A stretch of DNA of 49,302 bases, from the NCBI GenBank assembly GCA_022649135.1, contig JALCNP010000018.1, positions 1 through 49,302 of the forward strand. The letters run 5' to 3'. Source of the DNA: Bifidobacterium sp. Lineage in GTDB: Bacteria; Actinomycetota; Actinomycetes; Actinomycetales; Bifidobacteriaceae. The position numbers and the translations under genes were made by a program. Shown piece after piece: positions 8,441 to 15,683 of this stretch; the first letter of the stretch is position 1; each line of letters begins with the position of its first letter. Below the pieces are notes generated by a model. The model did no database searches, had not been told where the DNA came from, and was given only the letters and a program-made list of their open reading frames with translations.

Positions 8441-9082
8441 ATGGCCAATACAATTCGACTTGAAGGCGAGATCCGCAATGAATTCGGCAAGGGAGTGGCC
8501 CGCCGGATGCGTGTCGCCAGGGAGATTCCCGCAACAATCTACGCTGGGGGCGCACAGCCGGTGTTCGTCAAGCTTCCGATGAAGGAGACGACGCTTGCCC
8601 TGAGGCGTACGAATGCCCTATTCACGATCGCCTACGGCGACGATTCGAAGCTTGCCGTCGTCAAGGACGTGCAGCGCAACCCCGTCAAACGCATCGTCGA
8701 GCATATCGATTTCTACGAGGTCAAGGCCGGTGAGAAGATCGAGGTGTCGGTGCCCGTGTTCGTCGAGGGCACTCCGAAGGGCGCGGCTGTCGCCTTCGTC
8801 GACATCCAGGAGCTCAAGGTCCGCGCCGACGTGGCCAATCTTCCCGAGCGCATCGTGCTGAGCGTCGAGGGCCTCACCGAGGGAACCAAGATCTTCGCCA
8901 AGGACGTAACGCTTCCCGAGGGGGCGGAACTCGTCATCGACGATCCCGAGGAGTCCGTCGTCACCGTCGAGGTGCCGGAGGATGCCACCCTGTCCACGGC
9001 CCCGGCCGCACCTGAGGCGAACGGTGAGCCGGCCGCAGCAGCCGAGCCCGCCGCAGCCGCAGCCGACACGGAAGAGAAGTAG
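8441..9082 (+). CDS. rplY: 50S ribosomal protein L25 (CTC family)
   Basis: L25 binds 5S rRNA in the large ribosomal subunit. At 213 residues this is the long CTC type, with an N-terminal L25 barrel (about residues 1-90, beginning ANTIRLEGEIRNEFGKG and containing VVKDVQRNPVKRIVEHIDFY) followed by a C-terminal beta domain (to about 180). The last 30 residues are a low-complexity Ala/Glu/Pro tail that is probably disordered. The start is well set by AAGGAG 8 nt before the ATG. The gene is monocistronic and ends at a strong T-tailed terminator. Its upstream region has been invaded by the IS30 remnant, so its promoter must lie within about 170 bp or inside the element's end. Confidence 0.95.
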   Translation: MANTIRLEGEIRNEFGKGVARRMRVAREIPATIYAGGAQPVFVKLPMKETTLALRRTNALFTIAYGDDSKLAVVKDVQRNPVKRIVEHIDFYEVKAGEKIEVSVPVFVEGTPKGAAVAFVDIQELKVRADVANLPERIVLSVEGLTEGTKIFAKDVTLPEGAELVIDDPEESVVTVEVPEDATLSTAPAAPEANGEPAAAAEPAAAAADTEEK

Positions 9083-9127
9083 CGCCGGTCGTGTCCCCGA
9101 GAGGGGCATGACCCACGGCCACGCATG

Positions 9128-9174
9128 CCCCATTCACCGTCCATACATGGCGATTGCCGGTGAATGGGGTTTTT
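9128..9174 (+). terminator. Rho-independent terminator of rplY
   Basis: A 12-bp perfect stem (9128-9139 with 9158-9169), an 18-nt loop and a TTTTT tail at 9170-9174. It is one of the few hairpins in the window with a real T-tract. Confidence 0.85.
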
Positions 9175-9207
9175 CATAATGTGAACGAACTCACACCCGA
9201 TCGACGT

Positions 9208-9243
9208 GCTTGTGGAAGAGTGTCACTCATAGGTGCCACAAGC
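9208..9243 (+). promoter_or_regulatory. Inverted repeat upstream of ilvE
   Basis: GCTTGTGG (9208-9215) and CCACAAGC (9236-9243) form an 8-bp perfect inverted repeat around 20 nt, 77 bp upstream of the ilvE start. It could be an operator or a leader hairpin. No attenuator leader peptide rich in Ile, Leu or Val was found. Confidence 0.35.
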
Positions 9244-9319
9244 GCCGCCACCATACAACCCTTTCGACCGCATGACACGGTGAGGGTCGAGAATCACGAG
9301 CCAAGAAGAAGCAATAGCA

Positions 9320-10447
9320 ATGACTGAGCAATCCCATCATGATCCAGGAGAGCTGAACAAGCTCGCCGAACCGTTCACCATCCTACCCAACGACAATCCG
9401 GCGTCCGATGCCAAGCGCGAGGAGCTGATCGACAAGCCCGCGTTCGGTCAGGTTTTCTCCGACAGCATGGCCCACATGACCTGGACCAAGGGGGAGGGCT
9501 GGTCGGATAGGCGTGTGGAGCCCTACGCTCCTCTGAAAATGGATCCGGGAGCCTCCGTTCTGCACTATGCGCAGGAATGCTTCGAGGGTCTCAAGGCCTA
9601 TCATCATGCGGACGGCTCGGTGTGGCTCTTTCGTCCCGACGCGAATGCGGAGAGGTTTCAGAACTCCTCCAAACGCCTGTACCTTCCGGAACTGCCCGTC
9701 GACGATTTTCTCGGTTCCGTGGCCGCGCTGACGAAGAAGGACGTGTCATGGGTGCCGACCAGGCGTGAGTACACCCTGTATCTCAGGCCTTTCATGTTCG
9801 CATCCGAACCGTTCCTCGGGGTCCGCGCCCCCCACGAGGTCGATTACTGCGTCATCGCCTCTCCCTCCGGCCCCTATTTCCCCGGCGGCGTCAAGCCGGT
9901 GAGCATCTGGGTGGAGGACAAGTGGTTCCGCACAGGGCCGGGAGGAACGGGCTTTGCGAAGTGCGGCGGCAACTACGCCGCCTCGCTGCTCGGCGAGTAC
10001 CGGGGGATGGACAACGGGTGCGAGCAGGTGTGCTTCGTCGACGCCGCGACGAAGACGTATCTTGAAGAGCTTGGCGGAATGAACATGTTCACCGTGCACA
10101 AGGATGGGCATATGGAGACCCCGTCCCTTACCGGGAACATTCTTCCGGGCGTCACCCGGCGCTCTCTCATCCAGCTGGCGCAGGACCATGATCATGATGT
10201 CGTCGAAACCATGATCAAGCTTGACGATCTTCTCGACGACATCAAATCGGGTGAGGTCACGGAGGTGTTCGCCTGCGGAACGGCCGCCATCATAACTCCG
10301 ATAGGGCGTTTCAAATCCGAGAAGTTCGACGTGTCCGTCTCCCACGGACAGACGGGGAAGCTCACCATGCAGCTGCGCGACGAGCTGCTGGGAATCCAGC
10401 TGGGCGAGGTGGCCGACCCGCACAACTGGATGTGGAAGGTCTGCTAG
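9320..10447 (+). CDS. ilvE: Branched-chain amino acid aminotransferase
   Basis: This PLP enzyme transfers the amino group between glutamate and the 2-oxo acids of valine, leucine and isoleucine, the last step of their synthesis, in the cytoplasm. It is a fold-type IV transaminase. K214 in GTGFAKCGGNYAAS is the PLP lysine, followed by LEELGGMNMF and the phosphate-binding CGTAAIITPI near residue 315. The length of 375 residues and the N-terminal HMTWTKGEGW segment match the larger, eukaryote-like branch common in actinobacteria. AGAAGAAGC precedes the ATG. The gene stands alone, ending in a bidirectional-looking terminator. It would use glutamate made by the GltBD enzyme encoded downstream. Confidence 0.94.
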   Translation: MTEQSHHDPGELNKLAEPFTILPNDNPASDAKREELIDKPAFGQVFSDSMAHMTWTKGEGWSDRRVEPYAPLKMDPGASVLHYAQECFEGLKAYHHADGSVWLFRPDANAERFQNSSKRLYLPELPVDDFLGSVAALTKKDVSWVPTRREYTLYLRPFMFASEPFLGVRAPHEVDYCVIASPSGPYFPGGVKPVSIWVEDKWFRTGPGGTGFAKCGGNYAASLLGEYRGMDNGCEQVCFVDAATKTYLEELGGMNMFTVHKDGHMETPSLTGNILPGVTRRSLIQLAQDHDHDVVETMIKLDDLLDDIKSGEVTEVFACGTAAIITPIGRFKSEKFDVSVSHGQTGKLTMQLRDELLGIQLGEVADPHNWMWKVC

Positions 10448-10467
10448 CGTCGCATGTGACGGTGTCG

Positions 10468-10506
10468 GATATGAAAAAGGCGGCTTCGCGCCGCCTTTTT
10501 CATATC
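10468..10506 (+). terminator. Terminator of ilvE
   Basis: A 17-bp stem (10468-10484 with 10490-10506) carries A5 in the left arm and T5 in the right arm around a GC-rich top, with a TTCGC loop. It reads as an intrinsic terminator in both directions. Confidence 0.85.
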
Positions 10507-10512
10507 CTGTAT

Positions 10513-10544
10513 GCGCCCCCCGGCGGATGTCCGCCGGGGGGCGC
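10513..10544. other. Second hairpin directly after the ilvE terminator
   Basis: A 15-bp perfect GC stem (10513-10527 with 10530-10544) leaves only TG between the arms, so the real loop is about 4 nt. It is only 6 bp after the ilvE terminator. No gene is visible in the rest of 10448-10740; a small ACCGGA/TCCGGT repeat (10707-10712 with 10720-10725) precedes the next ribosome site. Confidence 0.6.
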
Positions 10545-10740
10545 GCCGATGGTTCCGGGATGTTCGCGGTTCGTGCAATTATCGTCTCGGCGGATCGTCG
10601 GTTGCAAGGCCACGCCATCCGGGCGAGCTCGGACATTCCCCGATCCATGTGATGCCCTCGAACGTGCGGCCGGCTTCCGGGAGCGCCGTCGTCCCTGAAC
10701 CTCGAAACCGGATCCCTGGTCCGGTGAAAGGAGTCCCGCC

Positions 10741-11541
10741 ATGGAAGTCACCTTGGAGAGCAACGCGTTCTTCATGCTCATCGAGTATCTTGCGGTGTTC
10801 TGTTGCGGGCTCATCGGAGGGCTGAGCGCCATTCGCAAGGGATACGACCTCTTCGCGATTCTCATCACCTCGTGGCTTACCGCTCTGGGAGGCGGCATCG
10901 TTCGCGACGTTCTCCTTGGAGCACTGCCGCCGGTCGGGATTTCCGACAAGGGGTTCGTTCTCACGGCCCTGGCGTCCGGTCTCGTCGTCGCCGTCGCGCA
11001 TCCGGAGGTGGACACCCTGCACTGGTCGATGCTGACGATCGACGCCCTCGCGCTGGGACTTTTTGCCGTCAACGGGACGGAGAAGGCGCTTGTCTACCAC
11101 ACTTCGGGAATGACCGCCGTTTTCATGGGGATGTTCACCGCCCTCGGAGGTGGGCTTATCCGCGACACCCTCCTCAACGAGGTCCCGGTGATCATCCGTG
11201 ACCGGCACTGGTACGCGGTTCCGGCGTTCATCGGCTGCGTCCTGACCGTCATGGTCACGCGATTGCAGATGACGGGCCGTCTTGACTTCACGGAGTCGAT
11301 GATCTGCGATGTCTCCATTGTGATCATGGTCGTGCTGCTGAGAATACTGTCGGTCAAATTCAATCTGATGCTGCCCGGCGCGGTCCCGCGCCACGAGGTC
11401 CATCTCCCGTCGCAGTCGAGGTATCTGCGCCGTCCGGTGATTCACCCCGAACCGGGGAACGACGCATCCGGGAACAGCGGCGGGACCGGATCGGGACGCC
11501 CCGTGGCCGGAGACCGCCGGAATCACCGATGGCTCAGATGA
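10741..11541 (+). CDS. TRIC-type cation channel family membrane protein (UPF0126, YadS-like)
   Basis: This membrane protein has about seven hydrophobic segments in residues 10-205, built from two repeats that each contain a GGG-(I/L)-(V/I)-RD motif: GGGIVRDVLLG near residues 51-61 and GGGLIRDTLL near 137-146. This duplication is the signature of the bacterial TRIC/UPF0126 family, trimeric potassium-permeable channels related to animal TRIC. The last 55 residues are polar, Gly/Ser/Arg-rich and probably a disordered cytoplasmic tail longer than usual. AAAGGAG lies 8 nt before the ATG. Neighbours give no clue to its role; some homologues are proposed to move glycine or other small solutes, so the channel call is by family only. 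Confidence 0.88.
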   Translation: MEVTLESNAFFMLIEYLAVFCCGLIGGLSAIRKGYDLFAILITSWLTALGGGIVRDVLLGALPPVGISDKGFVLTALASGLVVAVAHPEVDTLHWSMLTIDALALGLFAVNGTEKALVYHTSGMTAVFMGMFTALGGGLIRDTLLNEVPVIIRDRHWYAVPAFIGCVLTVMVTRLQMTGRLDFTESMICDVSIVIMVVLLRILSVKFNLMLPGAVPRHEVHLPSQSRYLRRPVIHPEPGNDASGNSGGTGSGRPVAGDRRNHRWLR

Positions 11542-11694
11542 AGGAGACCATGAGCATATGCGTGTCCATCGTCGTCGATGGATACGGGCACACACAGCAG
11601 GCTTTCTGAGCGGAAGGCGGGAAAGGCAAGCCCCTGGCCGCACCGTCGTTCAGCCGTCGTGGGCCTCTGCGGTCACGATGCTCGCCGATATGCA

Positions 11695-11731
11695 ACGTCG
11701 TCCCCGGTTGGGGACCAACCGGGGACGACGT
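11695..11731. terminator. Bidirectional hairpin between the TRIC gene and rpsT
   Basis: A 17-bp perfect stem (11695-11711 with 11715-11731) with a 3-nt GGA loop and no T-tract lies between convergent genes. Its architecture matches the hairpin at 5351-5387. I see no gene in the rest of 11542-11769. Confidence 0.7.
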
Positions 11732-11769
11732 GCTACGGAAACCAGGAGACGGGGGAGGGACGCGTCGAC

Positions 11770-12030
11770 TTAGAGCGCGTTGATGGCGACGGACAGACCC
11801 GACTTGCGGTTGGCCGCCTGATTCTTATGGATCACTCCCGTTCCTGCAGCCTTGTCGAGCTTTTGCGCGGCCAGCTTGTAGGCCGCCTGCGCCGCGGGCT
11901 TGTCTCCCGCGGCAATCGCCTCGCGGGTGGCGCGGATGGACGTCTTCAGGCCGGACTTGACGGCCACGTTGCGCTGATGCGCCTTCTCATTGGTCAGGAC
12001 GCGCTTCTTCTGCGACTTAATGTTTGCCAC
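11770..12030 (-). CDS. rpsT: 30S ribosomal protein S20
   Basis: S20 binds 16S rRNA early in 30S assembly. The protein is 86 residues, the usual length, and begins with the conserved ANIKSQKKR stretch. It is rich in Lys, Arg and Ala and fully helical in known structures. The start is a GTG at 12030, with GGAG 5 nt upstream; an in-frame ATG at 12048 would add residues not found in the family. The gene is divergent from lepA, an arrangement that recurs in actinobacteria. The intergenic region contains a long palindrome. Confidence 0.95.
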   Translation of the reverse strand: MANIKSQKKRVLTNEKAHQRNVAVKSGLKTSIRATREAIAAGDKPAAQAAYKLAAQKLDKAAGTGVIHKNQAANRKSGLSVAINAL

Positions 12031-12095
12031 TGTAACTCCAAACGACATTTCTATAAGGACATACAAACGTTCATGCTAACACGTCGCAAGGATAT

Positions 12096-12115
12096 CACGC
12101 ATCGACCGATGCGTG
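12096..12115. promoter_or_regulatory. 20-bp palindrome between rpsT and lepA
   Basis: CACGCATCG-AC-CGATGCGTG has 9-bp perfect arms and a 2-nt centre. It lies 66 bp before rpsT and 97 bp before lepA. A dimeric regulator site or a leader hairpin of rpsT is possible. Confidence 0.45.
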
Positions 12116-12211
12116 TCGTGGGGAATGGAACTCAATCGCCCCGGCAGTGTGTTCTTCGCGCCACTGGTGTTATGTTGGCCTTACGCACATATAGGCAAGG
12201 AGACGAATCTG

Positions 12212-14092
12212 GTGTTTGAGCCGAAGAACAAGCCTGGTTTCACCGACCAGTCGTTGATTCGCAATTTCTGCATCATCGCCCACATCGACCACGGCAAGTC
12301 GACCGTGGCGGACAGGATCCTGCAGCTTTCGGGCATAGTTCCCCCGCGGGAGATGCGCGACCGCTTTCTGGATCGGATGGACATCGAACAGGAGCGCGGG
12401 ATCACCATCAAATCGCAGGCCGTGCGCGTCCCGTGGACGTTCGACGGGACCGAATACACGCTCGGCATGATCGACACCCCCGGGCATGTGGATTTCACCT
12501 ATGAGGTGTCCCGGGCGCTGGCCGCGTGCGAGGGGGCGGTGCTTCTGGTCGACGCGACGCAGGGGATAGAGGCGCAGACCCTGTCGAACCTGTACATGGC
12601 CATCGACCATGATCTGACGGTCATTCCGGTTCTGAACAAAATCGACCTTCCCAGCGCCGAACCGGACAAGCACGCCGAGGAAATCGCGGGCCTCATCGGG
12701 TGCAAGCCCTCCGATGTGCTGCGGGTCTCGGGAAAGACCGGCGAGGGGGTCCGCGATCTTCTCGATCAGATCGTGATGGACATCCCGGCCCCGCGCGGCG
12801 ACCGCAACGCCAGACCGCGAGCGCTGATCTTCGACTCCGTCTACGACTCCTATCGGGGGATCGTCACCTACATCCGCATGGTCGACGGCGAATTCAGCGC
12901 CCACGAGAAGCTGCACATGATGAGCATCGGCATGACGCACGATCCCATCGAAATAGGCGTCGTGAGCCCCGACATGGTGCCGACGCAGGCGCTCGGCGCC
13001 GGCGAGGTGGGCTACGTGATCACCGGTGCCAAGGATGTCAGCCAGTCGAAGGTGGGCGACACCATAACGTCGGCGGCTAAGCCCGCCGCGGAGCCCCTGC
13101 CCGGATACAGGGAGCCCAGGCCGATGGTGTATTCGGGGCTTTTCCCGATAGACAACGCCCAGTTCCCGGATCTGCGGGACGCCCTGGACAAGCTCAAACT
13201 CAACGATGCCGCGCTCACCTACGAACCGGAGACCTCGGTGGCCCTCGGGTTCGGATTCCGCTGCGGATTCCTCGGCCTGCTGCATATGGAAATCGTCTCC
13301 GAGCGCCTCCACCGCGAATTCGGGTTGGATCTCATCTCGACGGCCCCCAATGTGACCTACGACGTGACCTCCGAGGATGGTTCGGTGCATCATGTGACCA
13401 ATCCCAGCGAATTCCCCGAGGGCAAGATCACGAGGATCATCGAGCCCGTGGTCAGCGCCGACATCATCACCCCGAAGGAATTCATCGGGGCGGTGATGGA
13501 TCTGTGCCAGGAGCATCGCGGCGAGATGGGCACCATGGAATACATCAGCGCCGACCGCGTGGAGATGCACTATCGACTCCCGCTGGCCGAGATAGTGTTC
13601 GATTTCTTCGATCAGCTGAAAAGCCGCACGAAGGGCTACGCCTCGCTCGACTACCATGAGGACGGCGAACAGGCCGCCGACCTGGTCAAGGTCGACATCC
13701 TCATCCAGGGGGAGAAGGTCGATGCCTTCAGCGCCATAGTGCACCGCGACAAGTCCTACTCCTATGGGGTGATGATGACGAAGAAGCTGCGCGAGCTGAT
13801 TCCCCGCCAGCAGTTCGAGATACCGATCCAGGCGGCGATCGGCTCCAGGATCATCGCACGAGAAACCATCAGGGCCCTGCGCAAGGATGTGCTGGCCAAA
13901 TGCTATGGGGGCGACATCACCAGAAAACGCAAGCTGCTCGAAAAGCAGAAGGCCGGCAAAAAGAGGATGAAGATGCTCGGCCACGTCGAGGTTCCCCAGG
14001 ATGCGTTCATCGCCGCGCTCTCGACGGGCGAGGAAACGGGCGACCGCGACACCAGGGACAAGATCCGGGCGGCGCGCAAATCCGAGGGATGA
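12212..14092 (+). CDS. lepA: Elongation factor 4 (LepA), back-translocating GTPase
   Basis: LepA is a ribosome-binding GTPase related to EF-G that acts on stalled or mispositioned ribosomes and affects initiation and assembly. The G motifs are intact: AHIDHGKST at 23-31, DTPGH and NKIDLP. The C-terminal LepA-specific region follows ([13 protein letters not shown], then [16 protein letters not shown] near the end), and there is no EF-G domain IV. The start is the GTG at 12212 with AAGGAG 9 nt upstream, giving 626 residues; the longer reading from 12113 has no ribosome site. hemW follows after 55 nt and is probably cotranscribed, a pairing common in bacteria. Confidence 0.96.
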   Translation: MFEPKNKPGFTDQSLIRNFCIIAHIDHGKSTVADRILQLSGIVPPREMRDRFLDRMDIEQERGITIKSQAVRVPWTFDGTEYTLGMIDTPGHVDFTYEVSRALAACEGAVLLVDATQGIEAQTLSNLYMAIDHDLTVIPVLNKIDLPSAEPDKHAEEIAGLIGCKPSDVLRVSGKTGEGVRDLLDQIVMDIPAPRGDRNARPRALIFDSVYDSYRGIVTYIRMVDGEFSAHEKLHMMSIGMTHDPIEIGVVSPDMVPTQALGAGEVGYVITGAKDVSQSKVGDTITSAAKPAAEPLPGYREPRPMVYSGLFPIDNAQFPDLRDALDKLKLNDAALTYEPETSVALGFGFRCGFLGLLHMEIVSERLHREFGLDLISTAPNVTYDVTSEDGSVHHVTNPSEFPEGKITRIIEPVVSADIITPKEFIGAVMDLCQEHRGEMGTMEYISADRVEMHYRLPLAEIVFDFFDQLKSRTKGYASLDYHEDGEQAADLVKVDILIQGEKVDAFSAIVHRDKSYSYGVMMTKKLRELIPRQQFEIPIQAAIGSRIIARETIRALRKDVLAKCYGGDITRKRKLLEKQKAGKKRMKMLGHVEVPQDAFIAALSTGEETGDRDTRDKIRAARKSEG

Positions 14093-14147
14093 GAGACGAT
14101 GCCATGAGGACGGAAACAGGAGACAGACATGACAGAGGGAACCAATC

Positions 14148-15329
14148 GTGACATTTGAGGTCTACGTCCACGTGCCGTTTTGCCTTCGGCGATGCGGATA
14201 CTGCGATTTCAACACGTATACGGCGAGCGATCTCGGCGGCGGCGCCAGCCGTGGGAACTACGCCTCCATGGCCGTTCGGGAGATGCGGCTCGTGCGCGAC
14301 TGGCAGCTGGCCCACGGGATCAGCGAGCCCGCCGCATCGAGCGTCTTCTTCGGGGGCGGCACGCCCACGATCCTCCCCGCCGACGATCTCGCCACGATGC
14401 TCCAGGCGATTCGTGACATCTGGGGGGTGGAGAACGGCGCCGAAATCACCACGGAGGCGAATCCCGACACGGTGGATCGCGCCTACATCTCCAGCCTCGC
14501 CGACCACGGCTTCACACGCATATCCTTCGGCATGCAGTCCGTGGTCCCGCACGTTCTGCGCACACTCGACAGAACCCACACCCAACGCAACGTCGAAACC
14601 GGAGTCCGCGCCGCGGACGAGATGGGGCTGCGGTCCAGCGTCGACCTCATCTACGGGACGCCCGGAGAGGCGCCGGACGACTGGAGGCGCTCCGTGAACG
14701 GCGCGCTTGATCTGGGTGTGCGCCATGTCTCCGCATATGCCCTGACGGTGGCATCCCGGACGGCGATGGGACGCAGGATAGCCGCCGGGGCCCTGGCACG
14801 GCCCGACGACGATGACGAGGCCGAGAAATACGAGATCGCCGACTCCGCCTTCAGTGCTGCCGGACTGCAGTGGTACGAGATCTCGAACTGGGCGAGACCC
14901 GGCTTCGAATCACGGCACAATCTCGGATACTGGCATAACGTCGACTGGGCGGGAATCGGCCCCGGGGCCCATTCCCATTATTCGCGGACCCCGGGAAACC
15001 CGAGCCGGCTTCGGTCTTGGGACATTCTCCACCCCCGGCTGTGGGGCCGGTCCGTCACCGAGGGCCGTGTCCCGTGGCAGGGCACGGAACATGTCACGGA
15101 CAGGCAGAACATCGAGGAAACCGTCATGCTCGGAATGCGGCTGAGAGAGGGGCTTGACCTGTCGCTGCTGCCCGCGCTGCATCCCGATTCCCGGGGGATC
15201 GACGTCCTGCGCGAGCTCAACGACGACGGGCTGGTGTCCGTGACCGGAAACCGTATCATCGCCACCGTCAGGGGAAGGCTGCTCAACGACACCATCATCC
15301 AACGGCTTTTCGAGGCGCTGGACGTGTAG
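14148..15329 (+). CDS. hemW: Radical SAM HemW-type protein (heme chaperone family)
   Basis: This 393-residue radical SAM protein has the cluster motif C12-x3-C16-x2-C19 in FCLRRCGYCDFNTY, then GGGTPTIL and EANPDT, typical of the HemN/HemW family. It is called HemW rather than the HemN coproporphyrinogen dehydrogenase from its length, its position after lepA and the absence of other heme biosynthesis genes nearby. HemW binds heme and delivers it to acceptor proteins. Older annotations call it oxygen-independent coproporphyrinogen III oxidase. The start is a GTG at 14148, 9 nt after GAGGG. A short ATG reading frame overlaps it out of frame at 14129. Confidence 0.88.
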   Translation: MTFEVYVHVPFCLRRCGYCDFNTYTASDLGGGASRGNYASMAVREMRLVRDWQLAHGISEPAASSVFFGGGTPTILPADDLATMLQAIRDIWGVENGAEITTEANPDTVDRAYISSLADHGFTRISFGMQSVVPHVLRTLDRTHTQRNVETGVRAADEMGLRSSVDLIYGTPGEAPDDWRRSVNGALDLGVRHVSAYALTVASRTAMGRRIAAGALARPDDDDEAEKYEIADSAFSAAGLQWYEISNWARPGFESRHNLGYWHNVDWAGIGPGAHSHYSRTPGNPSRLRSWDILHPRLWGRSVTEGRVPWQGTEHVTDRQNIEETVMLGMRLREGLDLSLLPALHPDSRGIDVLRELNDDGLVSVTGNRIIATVRGRLLNDTIIQRLFEALDV

Positions 15330-15557
15330 GCCGCTCCCGCGCGCCGGTCCCCGCCTTCGGGGGAGCGCCGTGCATGATCGCCGGGCCGAGGGCGCCCACG
15401 CACGCCCGGCCCCACTGTGATGAACGCGACAATCCCCGTCGCGTTTCACATCCCCGCGGTCCGAGGGGCGACGTCGCGCGCGAATCGGAGAACCGCGGCA
15501 ATCCTTGGCAACGAAGGGTGTGCGGTGGTCGAGGGGCGGACGATTCGTCTCACGGCG
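15330..15557. promoter_or_regulatory. Region between hemW and gltB with inverted repeats
   Basis: No gene is visible here. Two structures stand out. One is a hairpin, AACGCGAC (15423-15430) with GTCGCGTT (15438-15445), which extends to an interrupted TGAA(A)CGCGAC repeat. The other is an 11-bp perfect palindrome, GACGATTCGTC, at 15539-15549, placed 8 bp before the gltB -35 box. Either could be a nitrogen-regulator site; this is inference. Confidence 0.45.
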
Positions 15558-15586
15558 TTGACACTTCCCCGTGTACGGTATATGGA
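15558..15586 (+). promoter_or_regulatory. Promoter of gltBD
   Basis: TTGACA at 15558-15563 is a perfect -35 box. A 17-bp spacer leads to TATGGA at 15581-15586, and the overlapping TATATG at 15579 gives a 15-bp spacer. The transcript would have a leader of about 90 nt before the GTG. Confidence 0.7.
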
Positions 15587-15683
15587 CACATGGCAAGCCA
15601 AAGACTTGTGTCGGCTGTAATCTGTGAAAACAATGTATATAAGCGGCGGGGCAGTGTCCCCGTCAAAAAGAGAGGTGATCCCG

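Noticed and set aside
11558..12219. Plus-strand frames over rpsT
   Set aside because: They run antisense to the S20 gene and contain its terminator hairpin; no coding evidence.
12170..13984. 604-residue minus-strand open frame inside lepA
   Set aside because: The high GC content keeps antisense frames open. The protein is His/Asp/Val-rich with no domain, and LepA on the plus strand is certain.
14129..14158. Nine-codon leader frame overlapping the hemW start
   Set aside because: The ATG at 14129 follows no good ribosome site and the peptide is not conserved-looking; probably chance.
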